From Synechocystis sp. LKSZ1 (lineage in GTDB: Bacteria; Cyanobacteriota; Cyanobacteriia; Cyanobacteriales; Microcystaceae), in contig NZ_AP031572.1 in the NCBI RefSeq assembly GCF_040436315.1, forward strand, positions 558,001-622,000: a DNA stretch of 64,000 bases, written 5' to 3'. The notes beneath the pieces are model-generated. The model was not told where the DNA came from, searched no databases, and was given only the letters and a program-made list of their open reading frames with translations. Each line of letters begins with the position of its first letter. Position 1 is the stretch's first letter. A program made the translations under genes and the position numbers. Positions 8,792 through 16,691 of the stretch are shown piece after piece.

Positions 8792-10024
8792 TTAACTCCG
8801 TTGGGCAATTTGAGGTTGACGGCCCAAGAGGCCGGTCATGAGTCGCAGAGCCAGCACCTTCGCCGGGGGGACGTGCCGTAGAAATTCTAGTCCTAAACGT
8901 CGAACCGCAACAAGGGGCCCAATCCGATGGGAAAAGAAACGATCCAGAAAATCGGTAAACCCGAGGATGACGAAATTTTCGGGCCGCCGCCAGCGTTCGT
9001 AGGCCTGGAGCGTGGCTAAACTGCCGAGGGCTTTGCCTTGCCGATGGGCCTGTTCCAACACTTCCGCCAGGGCCGCCGCATCCCGCAGACCTAAATTGAG
9101 GCCCTGGCCCCCCACCGGATGGCAACAATGGGCCGCATCGCCAATCAGGGCCAGGTGGGGTTGAATATAGCGGTTACTCTGCATCAGTTGGACGGGAAAC
9201 AGACGACGGGCCCCGCAGAGTTGAATCTCGCCAAAATCCTCCCCGAGACGGGGCTTGAGTTGTCGGAGAAAATCAGCCTCCTCAGCTCGTAGCAGGGCCT
9301 GGGCCTGGGCGTGGGGAAGCGTCCAAACAATCTGACAGCGGTGGCCGGGCAAGGGTAATACTCCCATCGGACCACTGTACCAAAACCGTTCGTAGGCAAT
9401 GTTATTTTGGGGCGCTTGGTGTTGGATAGTAAAGGCGACGCAGGACTGCCAATATTTCCAGCCCCGGGTTTTGATCTCGGCTAGGGAACGAATTCTGGAC
9501 TTGGCCCCATCGGCCCCAACGACGAGTTGCGTCGAGAGGGTCTGGGTCTGGCCCTGATGGCGGATCTGAACCAAGGCCCCGGCCTCGGTGTAGTCAACGG
9601 CAATCACCTCTGCTGGCCGAAACCAATAAACACGGGCCTGGGAGGTTAATTTTTCCTGTAGGGCCGAGAGAATGACGCGATGTTCTCCCACATAACCCAG
9701 GTGCGGGGTCTGGAGATCTGCTTGGGAGAAGGGAACAACGCCAGGATAGTCGGCATCTGATAGACGAATCTGCTCAAAATGACCGACCTGGGGCGCAATT
9801 TGTGACCAGAGGCCCAACCCCGCCAAAATACGGCTGGACAGTAGGGAAAGGGCGTAGGCCTGGGGTTTATACAGGGCCTGTTCTGCCGGTAAGGCCTCGA
9901 TAATGGCAATGGTTAACGGCGTGTTTTGAAGGGCGCAGGCGAGGGTTGTCCCGACAATGCCTCCCCCCACAATAACCAGGTCAAACGTCGTGTTAGGTGC
10001 TGGGCGAGGAATTTCGGAGAGCAT
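8792..10024 (-). CDS. UbiH/Coq6-family FAD-dependent hydroxylase
   Basis: This is a flavoprotein monooxygenase of 410 residues. GGGIVG at about 20-25 starts the Rossmann fold, VVGADGAKSRIR is the conserved DG motif, and ALIGDAAHCCHPVGGQG is the C-terminal GD motif that binds FAD. The family hydroxylates aromatic rings of isoprenoid quinones. Cyanobacteria make plastoquinone instead of ubiquinone, so a role in a quinone or related aromatic pathway is plausible but not shown. It is divergent from the UDP-glucose dehydrogenase gene across about 180 bases. Confidence 0.8.
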   Translation of the reverse strand: MLSEIPRPAPNTTFDLVIVGGGIVGTTLACALQNTPLTIAIIEALPAEQALYKPQAYALSLLSSRILAGLGLWSQIAPQVGHFEQIRLSDADYPGVVPFSQADLQTPHLGYVGEHRVILSALQEKLTSQARVYWFRPAEVIAVDYTEAGALVQIRHQGQTQTLSTQLVVGADGAKSRIRSLAEIKTRGWKYWQSCVAFTIQHQAPQNNIAYERFWYSGPMGVLPLPGHRCQIVWTLPHAQAQALLRAEEADFLRQLKPRLGEDFGEIQLCGARRLFPVQLMQSNRYIQPHLALIGDAAHCCHPVGGQGLNLGLRDAAALAEVLEQAHRQGKALGSLATLQAYERWRRPENFVILGFTDFLDRFFSHRIGPLVAVRRLGLEFLRHVPPAKVLALRLMTGLLGRQPQIAQRS

Positions 10025-10207
10025 TACGGTATTGTCTTTATAAGGAACTACATCGTATTGTGACTTAACTGTTTAGGGAGAGCAAGGTCGCATTCAAGAC
10101 TGACTTTCTCTTGAGGAGATGAGGCAGATCACGAAAAACGTTAATCCTTGCTTGCGTTGTATTCAGAAACAGGCCACAATAATCGCGGATTCAACGGAGT
10201 GTTAGCG

Positions 10208-11581
10208 ATGCGAGTGTGTGTCATTGGAACGGGCTACGTAGGCTTAGTCACCGGGGTTTGTCTAGCCCAGATCGGCCATCAGGTCATCTGTGTGGATAAC
10301 AATGAGGAAAAAGTCAAGCTAATGAAGGCCGGGCAGTCCCCCATCTATGAACCGGGCCTGTCAGAGTTAATGGTCAGCAATATGCAGGCTGGCCGCCTCG
10401 ATTTTTCTTCGGATCTAGCCCAGGGCGTTCAGCACGGCGAAATTCTCTTCATTGCCGTCGGGACACCGGCCCTGCCAACGGGAGAGAGTGATACCCGCTA
10501 CGTCGAGGCCGTGGCTCGGGGGATTGGCGCCCATTTAGATGAGTCTTACCGCGTTATTGTTAATAAATCGACGGTGCCCATTGGTTCTGGGGACTGGGTG
10601 CGGATGATTGTGCTAGAGGGCCTGAAGGAGCGCTACGGGGCCACAGGGCCTGGGGACAAAAAGGCCCTGGTGGAAAATTTTGATGTGGTGAGTAATCCAG
10701 AATTTCTACGAGAAGGCTCTGCTGTCTATGACACCTTCAACCCAGACCGAATTGTTCTGGGCAGTAATAGTGACAAGGCCATTGCTCTCATGCAAGACCT
10801 CTATCAACCCCTGGTTAACCGACAATTTGCTGAAGATCCCTCCCTACCGCCGGTGCCGGTTGTGGTGACAGACCTCAGTTCCGCGGAAATGATTAAGTAC
10901 GCGGCTAATGCCTTTCTAGCGACCAAGATTAGCTTTATTAATGAAGTGGCTAACATCTGCGACCGGGTCGGAGCCGATGTGACCCAAGTGTCTCGGGGAA
11001 TTGGCCTCGATTCCCGCATCGGTAGTAAGTTTTTACAGGCTGGAATTGGTTGGGGCGGTTCCTGTTTTCCCAAGGATGTTTCGGCATTAATCCATACGGC
11101 GGCAGATTACGGCTACACCACGGAAATTCTGAAGGCGGCTGTCAACGTCAACCAACATCAACGCTTGATTGTGGTGGAAAAACTCCAACAGGAACTGAAA
11201 ATTCTCAAGGGCAAGATCATTGGTCTATTGGGATTAACATTTAAACCAGACACCGACGATATGCGCGATGCGCCGGCCCTGGGCATTATCGACCAGCTAA
11301 ATCGACTCGGGGCCAAGGTCAAGGCCTACGACCCCATTGTTTCTCAATCAGGGTTAAGCCATGGCCTGTCCGGGGTTCATATTGAAACCAATCCCGAAAT
11401 GCTCGCCGATGATTGTGATGCCCTGGTACTGATCACCGAGTGGCAGGAATTTCTCCGCCTCGACTTCGACAAAATGCGTCAACGGATGCACCATGCCTTA
11501 ATCATTGATGGCCGTAACTTCCTCGACAAGGCCCAACTTCAGCAGAGTGGCTTCCATTATGTTGGCATTGGTCGTAACTAG
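10208..11581 (+). CDS. UDP-glucose 6-dehydrogenase
   Basis: This enzyme oxidises UDP-glucose to UDP-glucuronate with two NAD+, in the cytoplasm, feeding envelope and exopolysaccharide synthesis. The start MRVCVIGTGYVG places the NAD-binding glycine motif at the very N-terminus, which favours ATG 10208 over an in-frame start 60 bases upstream. The catalytic Cys286 sits in GWGGSCFPKD. Near residue 345, GLTFKPDTDDMRDAP is the conserved C-terminal domain motif. The length, 457 residues, is normal. The next gene on the right is a tRNA on the other strand, starting one base after the stop codon. Confidence 0.92.
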   Translation: MRVCVIGTGYVGLVTGVCLAQIGHQVICVDNNEEKVKLMKAGQSPIYEPGLSELMVSNMQAGRLDFSSDLAQGVQHGEILFIAVGTPALPTGESDTRYVEAVARGIGAHLDESYRVIVNKSTVPIGSGDWVRMIVLEGLKERYGATGPGDKKALVENFDVVSNPEFLREGSAVYDTFNPDRIVLGSNSDKAIALMQDLYQPLVNRQFAEDPSLPPVPVVVTDLSSAEMIKYAANAFLATKISFINEVANICDRVGADVTQVSRGIGLDSRIGSKFLQAGIGWGGSCFPKDVSALIHTAADYGYTTEILKAAVNVNQHQRLIVVEKLQQELKILKGKIIGLLGLTFKPDTDDMRDAPALGIIDQLNRLGAKVKAYDPIVSQSGLSHGLSGVHIETNPEMLADDCDALVLITEWQEFLRLDFDKMRQRMHHALIIDGRNFLDKAQLQQSGFHYVGIGRN

Positions 11582-11582
11582 A

Positions 11583-11656
11583 CGAACACGGAGGGACTCG
11601 AACCCCCGACCCTCAGGACCGGAACCTGATGCTCTATCCAACTGAGCTACGTGTCC
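11583..11656 (-). tRNA. tRNA-Arg (anticodon CCG)
   Basis: Read on the minus strand, a complete cloverleaf is visible. The acceptor stem GGACACG pairs with CGTGTTC (one G-U pair). The D arm contains AGCTCAGTTGGATAGAGC. The anticodon stem TCAGG/CCTGA encloses the loop TTCCGGT, so the anticodon is CCG, which reads CGG (Arg). The T arm is GGGGGTTCGAGTCCCTC-like. CCA is not encoded. Confidence 0.95.
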
Positions 11657-11683
11657 AAACACTTTTCCTAGGATAGCATTGTT

Positions 11684-12808
11684 CTAGGGGTTTTGGATTA
11701 CAAATTTGGCCCCCCGGGCCAACAGGCTGGCCTGGAGACTGGCCGTCATACCAGGATTATCCCCAAAGCGAGTATTGGTAACGATGGCGTTGGTCAAATT
11801 GGCATTTTGTACTGAAGTACCTACCAAATTGGCATCGGTTAGATCGGCCCCAATCAGATTTCCCAGGGCTAAACTACTGCGATGGCAATCGGCGCCCCGG
11901 AGGTTAGCCCCTTCTAGGTAGGCCCCACTCAGGTCGGCCCCGCTGAGATTGGTAAAACTGAGGTCGGCCTCACTGAGATCGGCATCGGTTAAGATTGCTC
12001 CCCGAAAATTACTCCGACTGAGGTCGCTACGGTGCAGTTCAATCCCCTGGAGGCTGGCTCCGACAAATTTCCCGCCGGCTAAATTAAGCTGGGGATCGAG
12101 GCCCGCAAGACGAGCCAGGGCATGGAGATCTTCCGTCGTAGCCTGGTAAATTTGTTCAATCTGCTGGCGCAGGGCCTGGCAATCCTCTGGGCTGGGGTGT
12201 TGGCCAGTGGCCAGGTTACGGCGATAGTCCTGGTATAAGTCCTCCCAGATTTCCAACTGACCGAGACTCAGTTGAACCCAACTCAGAGCCGGTGGGAAGA
12301 CCTGTTTAACTAAAAATTGGGCCAGAAGACGCTCAATAATGCCGTGTTTATTGGGACTCAGATCGGGCCGCCACAGGCCCTCGGCATCCGTAATTACTAA
12401 GGAAACGGGGTCTAGGGTCAGGGTAGCAATGATATGACAGGGCGCAGAGGATAGGGGTAGACTCCCTAACTCCAATCGCTGGGAGGATAGTTTGAGCCAT
12501 GCTTGACCCGGGGCCGGCAGGATCTGCCAGTGAAATTCGGGGGGCACAGAGGCTAGTCGTGGAAAGCTCGCGGGAGTTAACGCAGGCGTAAAGTCTCTGC
12601 TGTGAATTTGTAGGTTAAATTGTCCTGTTTTAAGGGCGAATTTAAGGCGGCCACTGGCCAAGTTCAGCCATTGTTCCTGCAAACTCAGATTGGCAACGAG
12701 ATTCACTAGCGGCTGTTCCGTATTCTCTGCCTTAACTCGGGCTTCTAAATCCATGAGAATACCGTTGGCATAGGGATTTTGAATTTCAAGCAGATGAATA
12801 TCAGGCAT
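11684..12808 (-). CDS. Pentapeptide-repeat protein with N-terminal domain of unknown type
   Basis: This is a protein of about 374 residues. The last 130 residues are tandem pentapeptide repeats of the A(D/N)LxX kind, for example LTDADLSEADLSFTNLSGAD, which fold as a right-handed beta-helix. The first 240 residues look like a lipid-binding DUF2993-like domain, but this is uncertain. The start is taken at ATG 12808 (MPDIHLLEIQNPY). The frame continues to 13036, but that would run through the ntcA promoter and into ntcA, and the extra residues have no domain character. It is divergent from ntcA. Molecular function is unknown. Confidence 0.75.
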   Translation of the reverse strand: MPDIHLLEIQNPYANGILMDLEARVKAENTEQPLVNLVANLSLQEQWLNLASGRLKFALKTGQFNLQIHSRDFTPALTPASFPRLASVPPEFHWQILPAPGQAWLKLSSQRLELGSLPLSSAPCHIIATLTLDPVSLVITDAEGLWRPDLSPNKHGIIERLLAQFLVKQVFPPALSWVQLSLGQLEIWEDLYQDYRRNLATGQHPSPEDCQALRQQIEQIYQATTEDLHALARLAGLDPQLNLAGGKFVGASLQGIELHRSDLSRSNFRGAILTDADLSEADLSFTNLSGADLSGAYLEGANLRGADCHRSSLALGNLIGADLTDANLVGTSVQNANLTNAIVTNTRFGDNPGMTASLQASLLARGAKFVIQNP

Positions 12809-12945
12809 GGTAAGCAGAGACGAGGACGGCAGAAAACGGACTGGAGGATTAACCACTGATTTCCAGCTTATTATTGATCGGGCTTTCTGGGGCCTTTCTG
12901 CTAGTCTTCCGGGGGCACAACTCCCCCTAGAACCGCAGGAGTTTG

Positions 12946-12962
12946 TGTATAATTGCGATACA
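12946..12962 (+). promoter_or_regulatory. NtcA-like palindrome overlapping a -10 box upstream of ntcA
   Basis: TGTA at 12946-12949 and TACA at 12959-12962 form a palindrome like the NtcA consensus, but the spacer is 9 bases instead of 8. A perfect TATAAT lies inside it at 12948-12953, about 55 bases before the ntcA start. No good -35 box is seen. The site may therefore be a -10 element with a chance palindrome, or a site for negative autoregulation. Confidence 0.35.
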
Positions 12963-13005
12963 GAATTGGGGGAAATTATCTCGTTATCCCCTTGTGTGAG
13001 GTTGA

Positions 13006-13683
13006 ATGGACCAGTCCCTGACCCAAGAAAGACCACTAACCGCCCTATTCCGACGCTTGGGCAATGAAGCCTTCCCGCCGGTGGTCGAAACCTTTGAGCG
13101 GAGTAAAACGATTTTTTTTCCGGGGGATCCGGCTGAGCGGGTCTATTTTTTGCTTAAGGGAGCGGTTAAGCTATCGCGGGTGTACGAAGCGGGTGAAGAA
13201 ATTACCGTGGCCCTTTTGCGGGAAAATAGTGTCTTTGGGGTTCTTTCCCTAATTACCGGTCAACGCTCCGACCGTTTTTATCATGCGGTGGCCTTTACCC
13301 CCGTCGAACTGTTATCGGCCCCCATTGAACAGGTGGAGCAGGCCCTGAAGGAACACCCAGATTTAGCGATGCTGATGCTCCAGGGCCTGTCTTCTCGGAT
13401 TTTGCAGACGGAGATGATGATTGAAACCCTCGCCCATCGAGATATGGGATCACGGCTAGTGAGTTTTTTATTAATTTTGTGTCGGGATTTTGGAGTTCCC
13501 ACCCCTGAGGGGATTCGTATCGATCTTAAACTCTCGCATCAAGCCATCGCCGAAGCCATTGGCTCCACGCGGGTTACTGTGACACGACTCCTGGGCGACC
13601 TGCGGGAAAGTAACATGATTTCTATCTTTAAAAAGAAGATCACGGTACATAACCCCGTTGCCCTCAGTCAACAATTTACCTAA
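13006..13683 (+). CDS. ntcA: Global nitrogen regulator NtcA
   Basis: This is a CRP-family transcription factor that binds 2-oxoglutarate and activates nitrogen-assimilation genes in cyanobacteria. The 225-residue sequence matches NtcA end to end: [10 protein letters not shown] at the start, [20 protein letters not shown] in the cyclic-nucleotide-type sensor fold, [17 protein letters not shown] in the dimer helix, and the helix-turn-helix [20 protein letters not shown] at about 170-190. It ends [11 protein letters not shown]. Neighbours are not nitrogen genes. The next gene starts 9 bases after the stop, suggesting read-through into DUF3084. Confidence 0.97.
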   Translation: MDQSLTQERPLTALFRRLGNEAFPPVVETFERSKTIFFPGDPAERVYFLLKGAVKLSRVYEAGEEITVALLRENSVFGVLSLITGQRSDRFYHAVAFTPVELLSAPIEQVEQALKEHPDLAMLMLQGLSSRILQTEMMIETLAHRDMGSRLVSFLLILCRDFGVPTPEGIRIDLKLSHQAIAEAIGSTRVTVTRLLGDLRESNMISIFKKKITVHNPVALSQQFT

Positions 13684-13692
13684 ACCATCCCG

Positions 13693-15165
13693 ATGACCAG
13701 TGCTTATATTCTGGTAACGGCCGTACTTGTCTTGGGCGGGATTATTGCCGCGCTCGGCGACCATTTAGGCAGTAAAGTGGGCAAGGCCAAGCTCCGTCTT
13801 TTTGACCTCCGGCCCCGGCAAACGGCGGTGGTACTGACGGTGCTAACGGGAACCCTGATCGCCGCCTCAACCCTAGGAATTTTGTTTACCTTTAGTAAGT
13901 CCCTGCGGGAAGGGGTTTTTAAGCTCGATGAAATTTTGCAACAGTTGCGGACGGCCCAATCGGAACTAGAAAGGGCCAGTAGTGAAAAAAAGGCCATTGA
14001 ACAGCAGTTAGCTGACGCCAAAACCAAGCAAATTCAAGTTCAAAAACGCAGTCAGGAAATTGATGACAACTACAATCGCGCCCTAGCCAAGCTGAGACGG
14101 GTCTCTCGGGATGCCAAACGACTCCAGGCCGATGTCCAGACCTTGACGAAAGAGCGGGAGCAACTGCGTCAACAAAAATTGCAGTTAATTGAAGAGATGA
14201 GCAAACTGCAGGCCTTGGTCAAACAGCGGGATATGGAATTGGGAAAACGCCAGACCAAAATTGCGGAGCAGGATAGAATTCTAGCCCAGCGTCAAGAACG
14301 TCTCCAATCCCTAGAAAAACGATTTGCTTCCCTAGAGCAACAACGCCAGCAACTCCAAACGGAAATTAACCAACGGGATGAACAGATTGACCGTCTTGAC
14401 CAATCCATTGCTCTGAAGGACCGGAATATTCGTCAACGGGAATCCAAATTACAAGACCTGGAAAAACAATTAGGTTTCCTGAACCGAGAGGTGCAAGTCC
14501 TAGAACAGTACTATCAAAACTACCAAGACCTGCGAGAGCGGAAAATTGCTCTCCTGCGGGGCCAGGTCTTAGCCTTTGGGGCTGTACGGGTGGTTGATCC
14601 GACCCTGGCCATTGAGGCGGTGGATGAACTCCTGCGTCAGGCCAATCGCAATGCTTGGCAGGCCACCCGAGATCCCGCCTCCCGGCCCCTACCGGGGAAT
14701 GACCCCATTGTCCGTATTACGACGGCCCAGGTACAACAACTGGCGGAACAACTGAAAACAGGGGAAGAATACGTTGTTCGTATTCTCTCAGCCGGTAACT
14801 ACGTCCAGGGTGAGGAGGAAATTCGAGTCTTTGCCGATGTGGCCCCCAACCGCCAGATCTTTCGGGACGGGGAAACCATTGCCACTATTTCCATGGACTC
14901 CTCTAATTTTAGCGAAGAGGATATTCAAAAGCGTTTAGACTATTTGCTTTCTGCTGCCCAGTTCCGGGCCCGCCGAGAAGGCATTCTGGGTAATATTCAA
15001 ATTGAAGATGGCCGCATTAAAACCCTAATTCAGTTTGTAGAAACAATTCAGCAGACTAACGAACGCCCTGATGAAATTCGGGTGATTGCCACGGAAAATA
15101 CCTCTGTGGTAGGGCCACTTAAGTTGCGGCTGGTGGCCCTGCGGCGCGGTAATGTTATTTTTTAA
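13693..15165 (+). CDS. DUF3084 membrane-anchored coiled-coil protein
   Basis: This 490-residue protein has two N-terminal membrane segments (about 5-22 and 46-68) separated by a basic loop. A long glutamine- and lysine-rich coiled coil follows at about 75-280, and then a globular C-terminal domain with VVDPTLAIEAVDELLRQAN and a terminal RLVALRRGNVIF. This is the layout of the cyanobacterial DUF3084 family. Function is unknown. Placed directly after ntcA and directly before a YqgF-like gene, it may belong to one transcript. Confidence 0.85.
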   Translation: MTSAYILVTAVLVLGGIIAALGDHLGSKVGKAKLRLFDLRPRQTAVVLTVLTGTLIAASTLGILFTFSKSLREGVFKLDEILQQLRTAQSELERASSEKKAIEQQLADAKTKQIQVQKRSQEIDDNYNRALAKLRRVSRDAKRLQADVQTLTKEREQLRQQKLQLIEEMSKLQALVKQRDMELGKRQTKIAEQDRILAQRQERLQSLEKRFASLEQQRQQLQTEINQRDEQIDRLDQSIALKDRNIRQRESKLQDLEKQLGFLNREVQVLEQYYQNYQDLRERKIALLRGQVLAFGAVRVVDPTLAIEAVDELLRQANRNAWQATRDPASRPLPGNDPIVRITTAQVQQLAEQLKTGEEYVVRILSAGNYVQGEEEIRVFADVAPNRQIFRDGETIATISMDSSNFSEEDIQKRLDYLLSAAQFRARREGILGNIQIEDGRIKTLIQFVETIQQTNERPDEIRVIATENTSVVGPLKLRLVALRRGNVIF

Positions 15166-15177
15166 GCTCTCTCGTTT

Positions 15178-15585
15178 ATGTACTATCTAGGCTTTGACCC
15201 CGGACGAGATAAATGCGGTGTTGCGGTGCTGGCTGATGGGGGCCAGTTAGCTTATCACGAGGTTATTCCTGCTGACCAAGTAACAGCAAAAATTCCTGCT
15301 CTCTGTCGCCAGTATGCCATTCAGTGCCTGATTATGGGCAACCAGACCACCGCCAAGCAATGGCAACAAACCCTCCAGCAGATTAGTCCCCCAGAGGTCA
15401 CGATTATCCCCGTTGATGAGCGAAACAGTTCCGTCGAAGCGCGAGCCCGCTATTGGCAAATGTATCCCCCCCGTGGCCTCCAGCGTCTACTGCCCCAGGG
15501 TCTACGCGTCCCTCCCCGGCCCATTGATGACATCGTTGCTATTTTATTGATTGAACGTTTTTGGGCCGGAGGCCAACCCCAATGA
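15178..15585 (+). CDS. YqgF/RuvC-fold resolvase-like protein
   Basis: This small 135-residue protein has an RNase H-like fold. It starts with YYLGFDPGRDKCGVAV, where Asp7 is the first acidic residue of the YqgF/RuvC site. VDERNSSVEA matches the family's DER motif, and IDDIVAILLIE supplies the last acidic residues. The family includes the pre-16S rRNA nuclease YqgF and Holliday-junction resolvase relatives. The spacing and low similarity to standard YqgF suggest a cyanobacterial paralogue. Its stop overlaps the next start as ATGA, so translation is likely coupled. Confidence 0.8.
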   Translation: MYYLGFDPGRDKCGVAVLADGGQLAYHEVIPADQVTAKIPALCRQYAIQCLIMGNQTTAKQWQQTLQQISPPEVTIIPVDERNSSVEARARYWQMYPPRGLQRLLPQGLRVPPRPIDDIVAILLIERFWAGGQPQ

Positions 15586-16688
15586 ACTGGTGGCAGAAAT
15601 TACGCAATAATGGCTTGGCGCGCCTGGGATTTGGGGTATTGTTGGTGTTTTATCTCGCTGTCCTAGGGGCCGATTTTATTGCACCCTACAGTCCCTACAG
15701 TGCTCAAGTCGATGGTTCTCTCCTGCCTCCTACGACCATTCATTGGCGCCGGGCCGATGGGCAATGGCAAAGGCCCACCGTCTATCCCACCCACCAAAGC
15801 GCCACGAATCTGCAAACCGGTGAGCGTTCTCTGCAAGTCGATTGGCAAAATCCCTCGCCAGTGCAATTTTGGGTACAGGGAGACCCCTATCGAATCCTAG
15901 CCATCCGTCTTCCCCTGCCTCCCCGTTTTCAGACAGTGGAAATTTTTCCGGGTTTTCGCAGTGACCGGCATTTATTTGGCACCACAGGGCCGGCGAAAAT
16001 CAACCTCCTGGGTACTGATGAGCAGGGCCGAGACCAATTTAGCCGTCTCCTTTTTGGCGGCCGGATTAGCTTATTCATTGGCCTGGTGGGCATTCTGGTT
16101 TCCTTTCCCCTGGGACTGATCATGGGGGGTATCGCCGGTTACTTTGGGGGATGGCTGGATGGCGTGATTATGCGCGGCGTGGAAGTCTTGATGACCATTC
16201 CCGGTATCTATCTACTGGTGGCCCTGGCGGCAGTATTACCCCCCGGCCTCAGTAGTGGTCAACGCTTTTTACTGATCGTCCTGATTACATCTTTGATTAG
16301 CTGGTCGGGCCTGGCACGGGTGATTCGGGGCCAGGTGTTATCCCTTAAGGAACAGGAATTTGTCCAGGCCGCAAAGGTGATGGGGGCCGCCGATGGGCGG
16401 ATTATTTTGCGCCATATTTTGCCCCAAACCGCCAGCTACATCGTGATTTCGGCAACCTTGACCGTGCCTAGTTTCATCGTGGCAGAATCGGTTCTGAGTT
16501 TAATTGGCCTGGGCATCCAGCAACCCGACCCCAGTTGGGGGAATTTACTCTCCGTCGCCACCAATGCCTCTATCCTCGTTCTGCAACCCTGGTTGGTTTG
16601 GCCACCGGCCCTGCTGATTATTCTGACAGTCCTCTGTTTTAACCTGTTGGGGGATGGCCTCCGCGATGCCCTGGATCCCCGCAGTTAA
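15582..16688 (+). CDS. DppC/OppC-type ABC transporter permease
   Basis: This is an inner-membrane permease of the peptide/nickel ABC family, about 368 residues long. It opens with a cytoplasmic basic segment and one helix. A large periplasmic loop follows (about 35-150), and then five helices with the DppC signatures LGTDEQGRDQFSRLLFGGR and, in the coupling loop, EFVQAAKVMGAADGRIILRHILP. It ends DGLRDALDPRS, typical of DppC. ATG 15582 overlaps the previous stop. No partner ATPase, second permease or binding protein is adjacent, so the transporter must be assembled from loci elsewhere, and its substrate is unknown. Confidence 0.85.
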   Translation: MNWWQKLRNNGLARLGFGVLLVFYLAVLGADFIAPYSPYSAQVDGSLLPPTTIHWRRADGQWQRPTVYPTHQSATNLQTGERSLQVDWQNPSPVQFWVQGDPYRILAIRLPLPPRFQTVEIFPGFRSDRHLFGTTGPAKINLLGTDEQGRDQFSRLLFGGRISLFIGLVGILVSFPLGLIMGGIAGYFGGWLDGVIMRGVEVLMTIPGIYLLVALAAVLPPGLSSGQRFLLIVLITSLISWSGLARVIRGQVLSLKEQEFVQAAKVMGAADGRIILRHILPQTASYIVISATLTVPSFIVAESVLSLIGLGIQQPDPSWGNLLSVATNASILVLQPWLVWPPALLIILTVLCFNLLGDGLRDALDPRS

Positions 16689-16691
16689 GGC

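Noticed and set aside
12809-13036. N-terminal extension of the pentapeptide-repeat protein
   Set aside because: The frame stays open, but it crosses the ntcA promoter and the first codons of ntcA and encodes no domain-like sequence.
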